From assembly GCF_000143415.4 (NCBI RefSeq), contig NW_003314263.1:2972700-3036699 (forward strand): 64,000 bases of DNA. Reading direction: 5' to 3'. Both the position numbers and the translations under genes were made by a program. The stretch comes from Selaginella moellendorffii. Taxonomy: Eukaryota > Streptophyta > Lycopodiopsida > Selaginellales > Selaginellaceae. The stretch's first letter is position 1; the number at the start of each line of letters is the position of its first letter. Under the pieces are notes generated by a model. That model had not been told where the DNA came from, ran no database searches, and worked only from the letters and a program-made list of their open reading frames with translations. Shown in pieces: positions 31,964 to 42,889 of the stretch.

Positions 31964-32639
31964 TAAAGAAAAGGCTTCTGCTGATCCTAGGTATTTTGCA
32001 GTTTAAAAAACGTTCACGTACAAAAAGCTGCATTCCGTCCTCCACGAAGCATAATCAGAGGACTCGCATCGTCTCTAACAGGCCTAGAAACAAATTGTCT
32101 TTCCACAACACCTGATCATCACTAAAGCTCTCTAGCGAGTCAGGTTTTACTGGAAGCGGTGCGTTGGTTCTGGTGAAACTGCCAACGAAAGCAGTGGAGA
32201 ATCCATTCAAGTTATCCTGGCAAAGGAGGTCCAGCTTGCAGAGAAATCACTTCTATGACACAACAACCAAGAATCTACTTGAGACAACCAATAGCCGCTG
32301 TCCAGCAACGCCTCGAATTCCTCTCGAAACTTAAGCAGCTGCTCTCCGCGCATCCAGATGGAATTCGCGCTGCTTCCTGTTGCAACAATTTTAATCAAGG
32401 ACTTACTAGTCCTTTATTGTTGTGTCATTCGTTTGCCTCCGTTTGCTCCATTTGAATCTGCAATATACGCACCTGTGTCCAAGAAAAACATGTCAAAAGC
32501 TTTATCTCCCAGCTTGTACCATTTGCTGCAGCCTCTCAGCCTCTTCATTGAGATACGGCCTTACCGAAACAACTCTGGCACAACATTTTAAACCTTTAAA
32601 ACACTGACGAGATTTGTTGTAAGATGACAGCCGCGTTTC

Positions 32640-33240
32640 GATTCAGAGCTCAACGACTTTTGAACAGCCACCATTGTTTCAGATCATGTATCTGTATCAT
32701 GTATTTGCTTGAAACAAGTCCAAGATACCGGAAAGAAACGAACCCTGCCCTTCCCTACTCCTCTTGCAGTGAGCATTTTGCCGTTTTTCCTATGCTGAGT
32801 GAACTGGACAGCGGCAAGATCGTCAGTCAGGTTCTTGGCTTTCTTTTCAGACTTTGGAAGGCACAACCTCACACAGTGTTATCATTGTCTGGAAAGACTA
32901 ACCTTCATACGCGTAAATTTTGCATATATAGCAGGATCCAGCAAAAGACAACGTGACTGAGACCAAACAAAGTTGTAAGATCTGGAAGATACGACTACCT
33001 GGAGGCCTTAACGAAAGCTTCAAATCGTGAAAGAGGGTCTAAATTACAATCGCGTTTTTAACAGAAAACAGAAACATTGAAGAGAGATGCCTTCATCTCT
33101 GCAATTTCTTGCTCCTTGTTTGACAGTTGGATCAGCATGACAGTTTCCTTGTGCCTGGAAGATGCGCGCTGTGAAAAGACAATCAGAAAACAAAGGAAAA
33201 TACACAACTCTGCAACACCAAACTTGCAAACCTGGTCTTT
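32640..33240 (-). pseudogene. FIP37 (WTAP-like) fragment 2
   Basis: Minus order: KETVMLIQLSNKEQEIAEMK, a diverged LKLSLR-type segment, SQSRCLLLDPAIYAKFTRMK-like sequence, and KAKNLTDDLAAVQFTQ..KNGKMLTARG. Paralogous to 24041-24520, with additional indels. Confidence 0.7.
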
Positions 33241-33344
33241 CAAGGATGCTTAGAGAAATTATATATGGTCCAAGATCACCCGAGGATCTAATAAATTAGT
33301 AATAACAACATATAAAAACACAAACATATAAGATTATGTAAGCT

Positions 33345-33690
33345 GCAAGAGTTTTGGGAGGAGAACTTACATAGATGGAATGGGATCTTTGGCTTCAGCA
33401 GCAATTTTTACAGCATTGTCACAAGCTCCACAACCAAATCTAAAGGACTAAAATCGCAGGAACTGGACACGAAGTGTGGCCTGCGAGGAGAAAAGAATGT
33501 AAGTCGGACGATCCATGGAGTGACAATTTCAGTACCTTAGCAAACTTGGATCTACGAGCTGCTGCTTCAGCGTCACGGATTTTTGCTGTCTTCAAATCTC
33601 TCCCCATCAAAATTGAAAACTCGGAAAGGACTTCTCTCGCCTTTGCCAGTCGCGTGCTGAATCTGGGCCTCCGACGCCGCGGGCTCCGAC
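33345..33690 (-). pseudogene. PUX1-like fragment F
   Basis: Minus-strand remnants of exon 4 (FSPLDLVVELVTML-like), exon 3 (KTAKIRDAEAAARRSKFAK) and the start of exon 2 (IQHATGKGERSPFRVFNFDG). The EFYELTPEDY segment is deleted. It is joined tail-to-tail with a DHAD 5' fragment at about 33690. Confidence 0.75.
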
Positions 33691-33764
33691 GTATGTCTCT
33701 TAAGATAAACCCTAAAGGTCCAAAATCCAAAATCCCTATTAAACCCAAAAGGGTCCAAAATCCA

Positions 33765-34670
33765 AAATTCTGAGCGCCAATCCCTCGCAAGAATGCGGAC
33801 GCCAGGGCATCGGTGAGCTCCTCCCCCACGGAGATCGCCGCTCCATCGCGGCAGCAGGGCACCGGCGAGCACGCGATCGTGTTGAATCACTACAGCAGCC
33901 GCGTGACGCAGCCCAAATCCCAGCTCTATGGCGTGGGGCTGCGCGACGAGAACATGGCCAAGGCGCAGGTCGGGATCTTCTCGGTGTGATACGAGGGCAA
34001 CACTTGCAATATGCATTTGCTCAAGCTCTTCGAGGCTGTCAAGGAGGGAGCGGCATGGTGGGATTTCGATTCAACACCGTGGGCATCTCGATGGGGACCC
34101 CGAGGGGATGTGCTTTAGCTTGCAGTCGCGGGATTTTATAGCTGACCGTCATGGGTGGACAGTGGTACGATGCAAATGTCTCCATTCCAGGCTGCGAGGT
34201 GATCGACTATGCTCCCCTTTCTCTTTGTTGTTTCTTTTTGGTCTTCTCATTCTTCCTTTGTGCTTTAGATGCCAGGAACTCTCATTGCAATGGGAAGGCT
34301 GAATCGACCAAGCATTATGGAACTATCAAAGTAAGTTTTCTCTATCTTTTTGGTTTCTTTTGTTCGCACTTGCTGAAACTGTTGGTTCAGCCAGGAATCC
34401 TGAACGGGCATGCGTACAATATAGTGTCAGCTTTCCAGGTATTTCTGGTTCGTTTTGTTTCTCATGGTGGTCACGTAAATGAAGCTTATGCTGTGTTTTC
34501 ATTGTCTTCTCGGTTTGTTTTTCTTAACGTACAGACAGCTACTGAGAATATGTTGGTGGTCACATTTCTGACCAGCAGCGACTGAACGTTTTGCAACATT
34601 CATGTCCAGGCGCTGGAGCTTATGGTGGAATGTACACGGCAAGTACCATTGAAGCCTTAGGCATGTAACG
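33765..34670 (+). pseudogene. DHAD 5' fragment (exons 1-4), inverted orientation
   Basis: Reads on the plus strand: [107 protein letters not shown]-like, GILNGHAYNIVSAFQ, and a broken exon 4. The transit peptide is largely deleted and there are multiple frameshifts. Confidence 0.85.
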
Positions 34671-34689
34671 CTGTCCAGGTGAGCAGACC

Positions 34690-35400
34690 ATGCTTGGGCA
34701 TTCTCTGAGATATTCTGTGTACCTCTTCCATATACCCGTTTTAGGCATAGGCTGGGCATCCGGTTGAAGAGCGATGTGGAGTCTGGATGTTTCAATGTTT
34801 GACATTTGGCAGTATGATAAATTCTTTGTTGTTTCATTCCCCTTGCTGGCATTACTAGCTTTGTCCTTGTCAGCATCCAGCATTGTCTGCCTATTTGATT
34901 CTAGTTTTGCCTTTGTCGCCATTGTCACCTTTGGTTGTTATGCCACTAATTCCAACTTCACCCATGCCTTCATTGTCTTAGTTTTTGGGAAGAGTTTTGA
35001 GCAACAACTTTTTGAATATCTTCTTGCATGACTTATTTATATTGAGTTATTTGTGCAGTTAAAGGTGAAATTGAAAATGATGTTTTGTGCAGTTAAAGGT
35101 GAAATTGAAAATGATGTTTTGCACAGTTAAAGGTGAAATTGAAAATGATGTTAAGCGCAAGTGGAACATAAAGTTTAATATTACTAAATAAGTTGTTCAA
35201 GAAAATATTTAAGAAATTATCGTTTAAAGCTTTTTTTTAAGGATGATGATGATAATGTGGTTGAAATTGGTGGTGTGCAAAGCAGTGGATACTGAGGATG
35301 ATGTGGTAGGTGAGGTTGAGGATGATATGGTGGGTGAGGCAAAGAATGTTGACAAGGGTGATAAGGTAGTAGTAGCAGCTGCAAAAGTATTTTGAAAATA
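34690..35400. mobile_element. Foldback-type element 3
   Basis: The left part (about 34840-35040) and right part (35185-35400) are imperfect inverted copies. For example, GTTGTTGCTCAAAACTC in reverse complement corresponds to GTTGTTCAAGAAAATATTT on the right, and both sides then enter Val/Asp/Glu-rich repeats (GGTGAGG..GATGATGTGG). The central spacer carries three tandem copies of a 34-bp unit (35057-35155). Right-arm remnants recur at 39105-39400 and 44189-44484. Confidence 0.5.
35057..35155 (+). repeat. Three tandem copies of a 34-bp unit
   Basis: CAGTTAAAGGTGAAATTGAA followed by AATGATGTT(TTG)(T/C)G(C/T)A is repeated three times between the foldback arms. The duplicated remnants near 39.12 and 44.20 kb have one copy. 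Confidence 0.8.
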
Positions 35401-35589
35401 TCCTTCAAAGTTGAGAGGACATTGTTTGTAATGGGTTTTGATCAAAATGTCATATTTTGCTTTATAGTGAATTCAAAGATTTTTAATAAATTATATTTTC
35501 ATTGTTATAGTTGGGTCCTAGCACTAGAAAGAATCACACAGATACTACACTATAGAAAGGCTACCTCACGTTTTTGGGTGACAAGAACT

Positions 35590-36710
35590 TTTCCAGTGAA
35601 TGTCGAGTGAATGTCGCAGCTTTTTGAAGTCCTTTACCTGAAATAGCACAAAAGACTGGAACATTGAGAATGAAGCAGACCTTTAGATAGCCAACTTTGT
35701 TGGCGAGCAACACAATGGTGGGGAATCATCATTGGCAGGGGATCAAAGTTGCCACTACCCAGCGCCTTTACAAGGACAATGGCATGTCAAGTGACTCTCG
35801 TATCTTTCAGCTTCAAAAACTCTGTCAAGTGCTTTCCAGGCACTCTTGAGGAATGGAAAGTGTGATTCCAAGTCTTTAAATGGAATGGAAAATATGCATG
35901 TACAAAAGAAGTAAGTTCTATCGAGAAGAGACAAAGACCTGTATAAAGGACCCAAGGCTTCTCTGGCACTGGCCAGCTGTGTATATTCCGCCACAAGCTC
36001 ACACGAATGCTGCAAATTTTCAGTCGCTGCTCGTCAGAAGTACGTTAAACAACACATTCTCGACAGAAAAAAGAACAAAAAATATGCCTGGTTGGTGGTA
36101 GCATTTGCAGCTACAAACAAAAAAATGATAACGATAAGAAAGAACTCACGTTGACAGTTCCTCCGTGATCGATTACCTCACCATCAACGTCGATGTATCC
36201 TCCTTGGAACACTCTTCCACCGGGAACGCTTGCACCTATATATGCATCAAAGATCAAACAAAGCTTCGAATGAGACATACGTGAGATACTTGCATTCCAC
36301 CGCTGTATGCTCGTAAGCAGGCCAATGAACTTGAGTCCCAGAGAACAATGAGATCCAGAAGACCATCTGCAAACTGCTATGGACGTAAGAGAATGCGAAA
36401 TCTTAAGTGTGACCTTGGACTCGGGGTTACCCCAAGGAACGTTTTGCCCTCCATCACTCTCCAGTTGACGAGGATACCAGTTAGGCGTAAGCCATGCGTA
36501 ATTGCCTCTGCAAAAGGAGTGGCTCTATCTTGAAGCTAAAACACACCTCGACAAAAACGCGAAAAGCTCCATCATACTGCGTGATATTCACTGAGTTGGC
36601 CATCTCTCTCGCATGAAGCTGGTGAAACAGAGAAAGTTTTATGTCACGAGAAAACACCTTCTTTTGTGATCTCAATGCGAGCTGCTGGGAGTTAGTCTTC
36701 ATTGATGAAA
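35590..36710 (-). pseudogene. Chimeric module 3 plus upstream LCB kinase exon
   Basis: Minus order: LPAARIEVTK, an intron, LHAREMANSVNITQYDGAFRVFVEV (36620-36545; compare plant LCB kinase ..QLHAKEI..YDGIVCVSGDG..VEV), a lost ATP-binding region, DGLLDLIVLWDSSSLA, and SVPGGRVFQGGYIDVDGEVIDHGG (36230-36160). Then come diverged DHAD exon 4 (36010-35945) and exon 5 (35830-35750). Confidence 0.65.
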
Positions 36711-37201
36711 ACGATCGATCTCTCCGGCCTCCCTAAAGAAAAACAAAGAAAAGTCCAGGAAAAGGAAATCACACTCAGCAAGAAGATCTACTTACATGAT
36801 CGGCATCTCACAGTCCTCTTGCGCTGATTGCCTCCACAGCACCCCTTCTCTGTGAATCCATGAATGTCGGTGCTGATCCCATGGCCGTCATTTCAACACC
36901 CCCGAGGAGCTGAAAGACCGAGCAGGAGCTGTGCAGCTTACGTAGTTTGCTCGGAAGGACAAACTATCAATGCTTCACTTAATAGATCGGCAATAAATCG
37001 AATTTTCTCACCAGGATTTAGGGTTTTGGACCCTGTAGGTTTATGATTAATTACGATAAATACGTCCAGGTAATTCTTTGTTCCTACTTTCTTTCAAAAG
37101 AAAAAGGTGGCGAAGAGTCCAATCTCTCTAGCACGTCCTTCGTACTTGGGTACTGTATGGCTGGCAACTGTATTGACTAAGAAATATACGGCAGCCATGA
37201 C

Positions 37202-37437
37202 GTTGTCGTACTGCAAAGTGAGGCAAGACATGTAAGCACTGACGGATCAGCCGGCGCTTCTTGCCAGGCAGGATATTGGGGGGATAAAGGGGGGCCAGAG
37301 GGTGGATCTTGGAGTGGACCGGAGCGATCGATTCGACTGTGGATCGACACAGAGGTGACAGGCTTGACCACTTCTAGCCGGGTGAGCCTCGCCTGGGCTT
37401 ACGCCCGCTTTATTCCACCACTACAACGTGGTCTTCT
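37202..37437 (+). mobile_element. Short insertion (MITE-like), copy 2
   Basis: A 236-bp segment with ends GTTGTCGTAC and CCACTACAAC, inserted at the TGAC|GTGG site that is empty at 6667 and 13978. Longer than copy 1 by a GGGGGGATAAAGGGG-type stretch. Confidence 0.55.
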
Positions 37438-37640
37438 GGAACGCGTCTAAAAGAGAAAATCTTATGAAAGCCGCGACGATCTATAACTCTAAAGCGATGA
37501 ATCCAAAAGAAACCTTTTGACAAAAGGGAGAAGTCTAGCAATCTACCTCACACTCCAGGCTTCTTCCACTGGAATGTATACAAATAAATAGACAATCACA
37601 ATGTCTATAGAACTCTCTCTTTACTTCTCCTTGCTTTGCA

Positions 37641-38090
37641 ATGGGGAGGCCTCCTCGCCGGAGCAAAGAGGGACTCACTCGCTTACATTCGGAAACACGG
37701 TCACGAGAATCGCTACCGGAGAAACCGGGTGAATCGATTTCTCACATCTTGTTTCTCCTAGATCTTGCGAGCAGGACTCAATCGTTGCGGTGCAGGCTGC
37801 GATGGACAAACTATCTCCGGCCGGATATAAAACGAGGCGGGATCACAGCCCAAGAAGAGCTTCTCAACATCTAGCTGCATTCAATCCTGTGAAACCGGTA
37901 ACAGTTTGTAGAGTTTTACCTCTAAATTCTGCGTTCTCTAAGTTCTTGCGTGTTTCACTTTCAGGTTGTCCGTGATCGCATCGCACATTCCTGGACGAAC
38001 TGACAACGAGATTAAAAACCACTGGAACACACACCTCAAGAAGCAATTGTTGCAAATGGGGATCCTGTGGTTCTGTTCTTCACGTTTTCA
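37641..38090 (+). pseudogene. MYB pseudogene 4
   Basis: [14 protein letters not shown] with the same R2 deletion as pseudogene 3, then [17 protein letters not shown], a stop in the LIIWLHS region (ATCTAG), exon 3 beginning with TTG instead of TGG (R3 Trp lost), and [19 protein letters not shown]. It truncates after LLQMGI. The 5.08-kb repeat unit begins inside exon 2 at 37806. Confidence 0.85.
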
Positions 38091-38519
38091 TATTACATTT
38101 ATAAAGGATTACTGTAAGATTTAAATCAGACAAGTTTCTAATATGGGCAATAGTTTCAGAAGTTTACTAGAAGCATGATCTTTGAATGTACATTCGTCAA
38201 CATATCAACCCAACTACAAATAAAATACTGAATGCCCGAGTTGTTCTGGTACGTCCAGAATCTCAATGAAGAGGCTGAGAGGTTGCAGCGAATGTTACAA
38301 GCTGGGAGATTTCTTTTCAAAGCTTTTGACATTTTTTTATTGGACACAGGTCCGTATACTGCAGAATGAAGTGGAGCAAAAGGAACGCAAACGGATGAAT
38401 CAAGAACGAAAAAAAGTATCTGTGTAGCATAACTCTCACGGACAGTGGCAGCAAAGTTCAGGCATGTTCTTGCGGAACGAGATCAGCAGCTGTAGAATCT
38501 GTAGCTGAACTCGCTTCAG

Positions 38520-38715
38520 AGCCCGTAACAGTGCCACTTTGATTTATAGCATCATGGAGGCACCAAAGATGGTGTGAACATAAAAACATGTGAAAGATTC
38601 TGAGTTGGAATGCTGCTCCAGGTCTTACTCTCATAATCCAGAAAATAAAGCTTTTCCTCCGGAATCATGAAGGTGCCTTCGTAAAAACAGATTGGAGGGA
38701 TAGGATATTGTTCCT
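38520..38715 (-). pseudogene. F-box gene 3' fragment
   Basis: Matches the 3' end and 3' flank of the F-box gene: PICFYEGTFMIPEEKLYFLDYESKTW with TGCTTTATAGC-type flank sequence. Joined at about 38720 to a DHAD fragment. Repeated at 43604-43799. Confidence 0.75.
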
Positions 38716-38724
38716 CATTTAGCT

Positions 38725-39105
38725 TGCTTTAGCTTGCAGTCGCGGGATTTTATAGCTGATAGCATCGAGACCGTCATGGGTGGACAGTGGTACGATGCAA
38801 ATGTCTCCATTCCAGGCTGCGAGGTGATCGACTATGCTCCCCTTTCTCTTTGTTGTTTCTTTTTGGTCTTCTCATTCTTCCTTTGTGCTTTAGATGCCAG
38901 GAACTCTCATTGCAATGGGAAGGCTGAATCAACCAAGCATTATGGAACTATCAAAGTAAGTTTTCTCTTTCTTTTTGGTTTCTTTTGTTCGCACTTGCTG
39001 AAACTGTTGATTCAGCCAGGAGTCCTGAACGGGCATGCGTACGATATAGTGTCAGCTTTCCAGGTATTTCTGGTTCGTTTTGTTTCTCATGGTGGTCACG
39101 TATAT
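38725..39105 (+). pseudogene. DHAD fragment (end of exon 1 to exon 3)
   Basis: [27 protein letters not shown], then [17 protein letters not shown]-like exon 2 and [15 protein letters not shown] exon 3 with intact intron borders. It continues straight into foldback remnant sequence. Repeated at 43809-44189. Confidence 0.85.
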
Positions 39106-39400
39106 TGAGTTATTTGTGCAGTTAAAGGTGAAATTGAAAATGATGTTAAGTGCAAGTGGTCTAATGTAAATAAGTAATATTTAAGAAATTATTGTTTAAA
39201 GCTTTTTTTATGATGATAATGTGGTTGAAATTGGTGGTGTGCAAAGTAGTGCATACTGAGGATGATGTGGTGGGTGAGGCAAAGAATGTTGGCAAGGGTG
39301 ATAAGGTAGTAGTAGCAGCTGCAAAAGTATTTTGAAAATATCCTTCAGAGTTGAGAGGACATTGTTTGTAATGGGTTTTGATCAAAATGTTATATTTTGT
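39105..39400. mobile_element. Foldback element remnant (right arm)
   Basis: One 34-bp spacer unit followed by the right arm as in element 3 (GTGGTTGAAATTGGTGGTGTG...AAGGTAGTAGTAGCAGCTGC). The left arm is absent. Repeated at 44189-44484. Confidence 0.5.
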
Positions 39401-39539
39401 CTTATAGTGAAATTCAAAGATTTTTAATAAATCATATTTTCATTGTTATAGTTGGGTCCTAGCACTAGAAAGAATCACAAAGATGCTACACTATACAAAA
39501 GCTACCTCACGTTTTTGGGTGACAAGAACTTTTCCAGTG

Positions 39540-40680
39540 AATGTCGAGCGAATGTCACAGCTTTTTGAAATCCTTTACCTGAAATAGCACAAAAGACTGG
39601 GACATTGAGAATGAAGCAGACCTTTAGATAGCCAACTTTGTTGGCGAGCAACACAATGGTGGGGAATCATCATTGGCAGGGGATCAAAGTTGCCACTACC
39701 CAGCGCCTTTACAAGGACAATGGCATGTCAAGTGACTCTCGTATCTTTCAGCTTCAAAAACTCTGTCAAAGTGCTTTCCAGGCACTCTTGAGGAATGGAA
39801 AGTGTGATTCCAGGTCTTTAGATGGAATGAAAATACGCATGTACAAAAGAAGGTAAGTTCTATCGAGAAGAGACAAAGACCTGTATAAAGGACCCAAGGC
39901 TTCTCTGGCACTGGCCAGCTGTGTATATTCGGCCACAAGCTCAGGACCTGGACACGAATGCTGCAAACTTTCAGTCGCTGCTCGTCAAAAGTACGTTAAA
40001 CAACAAATTCTCGAAAGAAAAAAGAACCAAAAATATGCCTGGTTGCTGTAGCATTTGCAGCTACAAACAAAAAAATTGAAAACGATAAGAAAGAACTCAC
40101 GTTGACAGTTCCTCCGTGATCGATTACGTCACCATCAACGTCGATGTATCCTGCTTGGAACACTCTTCCACTGGGAACACTTGCACCTATAAATGCATCA
40201 AAGATCAAACAAAGCTTCGAGTGAGAGATACGTGAGATACTTGCATTCCACCACTGTATGCTCGTAAGCAGGCCAATGAACTTGAGTCCCAGAGAACAAT
40301 GAGATCCAGAAGACCATCTGCAAACTGCTATGGACGTAAGAGAATGCGAAATCTTAAGTGTGACCTTGGACTTGGGGTTACCCCAAGGAACGTTTTGCAG
40401 CAAAACCATCACGGATGCTCCCTCCATCACTCTCCAGTTGACGAGGATACCAGTTAGGCGTAAGCCATGTGTAATTTCCTCTGCAAAAGGAGTGGAGCTC
40501 CATCATACTGCGTGGTATTCACTGAGTTGGCCATCTCTCTCGCATGAAGCTGGTGAAACAGAGAAAGTTTTATGTCACGAGAAAACACCTTCGTTTGTGA
40601 CCTCAATGCGAGCTGCTGGGAGTTAGTCTTCATTGATGAAAACGATCGATCTCTCCGGCCTCCCTAAAGAAAAACACAGA
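39540..40680 (-). pseudogene. Chimeric module 4 (LCB kinase plus DHAD exons 4-5)
   Basis: Same order as module 3. LCB kinase WRVMEGASVMVLLQNVPWGNPKSK (compare ..FVTIWLHNVPWG.. in plants), DGLLDLIVLWDS, SVPSGRVFQAGYIDVDGDVI, then HSCPGPELVAEYTQLASA (DHAD exon 4) and LDMPLSL-type exon 5. The upstream exon LHAREMANSVN is joined to a deletion at 40500. Confidence 0.65.
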
Positions 40681-40999
40681 AAAGTCCAGGAAAAGGAAAT
40701 CACACTCAGCAAGAAGATCTACTTACATGATCGGCATCTCACAGTCCTCTTGCGCTGATTGCCTCCACAGCACCCCTTCTCTGTGAATCCATGAATGTCG
40801 GTGCTGATCCCATGGCCGTCATTTCAACACCCCCGAGGAGCTGAAAGACCGAGCAGGAGCTGCGCAACTTACGTAGTTTGCTCGGAAGGGCAAACTATAA
40901 ATGCTTCACTTAACAGATCGGCAATAAATCGAAGTGATCTATTATAAGGCGAGCAAACTTTGTGGCCTGCACATCGCGAACGAATTCAGTAACCAGAAA

Positions 41000-41490
41000 A
41001 ATAAAGTTTCCACTACCTCGAGATTGCGATGTCTTTGTCGATCCTCATTACAAGGACCATGGCATTCTGAAGCGACTCTTTCGTGCTCATAAGCTCCATC
41101 AAGGGCTTTCCAAGCAGCCGGTACTCATGTAACTTTAGAGGGTCTTCAGATGGAATGGAAGAACTACACTTAACAAAAGAAGGAAATCAGTTTCTATCCA
41201 AAATAGACAGAGACCTATAAGGAAGGGACGTGCAAGGCTTCACTCGTGTACATTCCGCCACAAGCTTAGCACCTGGACATGAATGCTCCGCCGCTCGTAA
41301 GAGGTACATTATAAAAAAATCGCAGCGTGTTACGCGAATAAACAGAACCAGAAATACCTGGAAAGCTGAACACTGATCGTATGTATCCCCACAACAGCAT
41401 TTTCAGCTAGTACGAAAAATAAATGAAAGCGAAAAAAAAAAAACTCACGTTGAATCTTATAGAGAGATGCCTGGAATTGAGACATTTGCA
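41000..41490 (-). pseudogene. DHAD fragment (exon 1 end, exons 3, 4, 5)
   Basis: Minus order: DAGSSVTMQMSQFQA-type end of exon 1 in altered frame (DANVSIPG in another), GIHTISVQLSR-type exon 3, HSCPGAKLVAEC-like exon 4, and exon 5 (PSEDPLKLHEYRLLGKPLMEL, STKESLQNAMVLVM). Less diverged than the DHAD part of the modules. Repeated at 46084-46574. Confidence 0.7.
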
Positions 41491-41524
41491 TCGTAACACT
41501 GCTCCCAGCTATCAAATCCTCGTC

Positions 41525-42485
41525 ACAACCCCGCCACTGACATCGATGTATCCTACTTGGAACAGTCTTCCACCGGGAGCGCTTTCACCTATGCATGAAA
41601 AGTTTTACGCTCTTCCTGTAAGCTTTTTGAGCGACTTACTTTGACATACGTGAGATACTTCCCTTGCTGTATGCTTGTAAGCAGGGCGATGAGCTTGCAG
41701 TCCTGGATAGAAATTCGTCTGCAAACCGCTATGAAAAGACAACGAGATCTTAGAGTGTGTACCTTGGACTCGGAGAAGCCTTCACTAGCCCAAGGAACTT
41801 TAAACATCACGAATGCTCCCTCCATCACTCTCCAGTCGCTTCTCAGCGACGAGGATACCGGTCCCGAGTAGCTGGTCGCAGCGCGTTTCCTTCTCTCGCT
41901 GTCACACTCGACTTTCATGCCATCGAGCTTGCCGTAGTAAGGTGCTCCAGGCGCTGGACCGTAGGTGAAAACACCGTTGTACCGCCAGAAGCGTAAGATA
42001 CGTATCAAGCTCTGCAACAAGAGTGGAGTTCACATGTTATTTTAGCTCTTTCTTGAAGACCACTTATGTAAAATCGAAATACATCGATACCTTTCGGATT
42101 TAATGTCGACATCTGCGACAAATCCTGAAACGCAGCTAGCAGTCTTTTAGAATGTAAACATTCTATGTACCCCATGTCAGTAGAAAAACGCTGTTTTTTG
42201 GTCCTTCTACAACCGTGGCGACATCAACCGCTGGTTTGTGACTTAACGCAAATAACTCCCTGAACGATATTCACGGATTTTGGCCATGTCTCTCGCAAGC
42301 TGGATTTGAGTCACTGAAATAAAATAAACTACAGACGAGAAGAAAACAAAACAAGTGAAAGTGAAACCTTTTTTTCGTGACCTCAATGCGATGTCCTGGG
42401 AGTAGTGGCAAAACACCCTGAAAAAAAAATTCCAGGAAAATACAGCTTGTTCTAGGAAAAGATCTACGACTCCATTCTATAAAAA
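41525..42485 (-). pseudogene. Sphingosine (LCB) kinase pseudogene
   Basis: The longest LCB kinase remnant. Minus order: LLPGHRIEVTKK, QLARDMAKIREYRSG, AVDVATVVEGPKNSVFLLTWG, FVADVDIKSE, then LIRILRFWRYNGVFTYGPAPG and SDWRVMEGAFVMFKVPW, then QGK..YVKV and SAPGGRLFQVGYIDVSGG. These follow the plant order (..RIEIQETK, QLHAKEIV, SVDVATI.., LIADIDIESEK, RRYNG..PAPG, NVPWG, IIDSDGEV). The glycine-rich ATP site (SGDG) and SDGYLDL segment are deleted. Repeated at 46609-47530. Confidence 0.8.
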
Positions 42486-42880
42486 GTTTCGCCCTAATCT
42501 AAAGTATCTCTGGTATATATTCTTCGCATCTCTTCATTAACTTCATGCATGGGTTTTTCAGCTTCATTGCTGAGAAATCGATACCATGCGAGCCTCGCGG
42601 ATGAAACTCACATAAATCCAGTGGCATTGAAGCTGATGGCAACACTCCACAATCCAGCCACTGTAAAAACATATAAAAGGATTAATCTTCCTGTCGACTA
42701 TCTTATTGGCAACTTCTAGCTTTCAAGAAAACCTATACCGAGGAACCGAAATGTTTATCTATAGCATAAAATCCTCTTTTGCCGTGCGTCCGTACGATTT
42801 TTTTGGCAAGCTCACATCTGAGCCGTACAATTCGTGGCGACGGTGCAGATGTAAGCAATTGTGAACCGTTTGCTGAAAGT

Positions 42881-42889
42881 ATAGTTTGC
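42881..42889. other. Palindromic filler at tandem-duplication junction
   Basis: The last base of unit 1 (42880) and first base of unit 2 (42890) are separated by ATAGTTTGC. Together with the next bases it forms ATAGTTTG-CA-CAAACTAT, an inverted repeat. Confidence 0.8.

Larger units (their letters stand above)
37806..42880 (+). repeat. 5.08-kb tandem duplication, unit 1
   Basis: Unit 1 repeats at 42890-47925 with an offset of 5084. Every stretch I compared was identical, apart from 39 bp (42462-42500) present only in unit 1. It contains MYB, F-box, DHAD, foldback, module and LCB kinase fragments. Confidence 0.95.
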
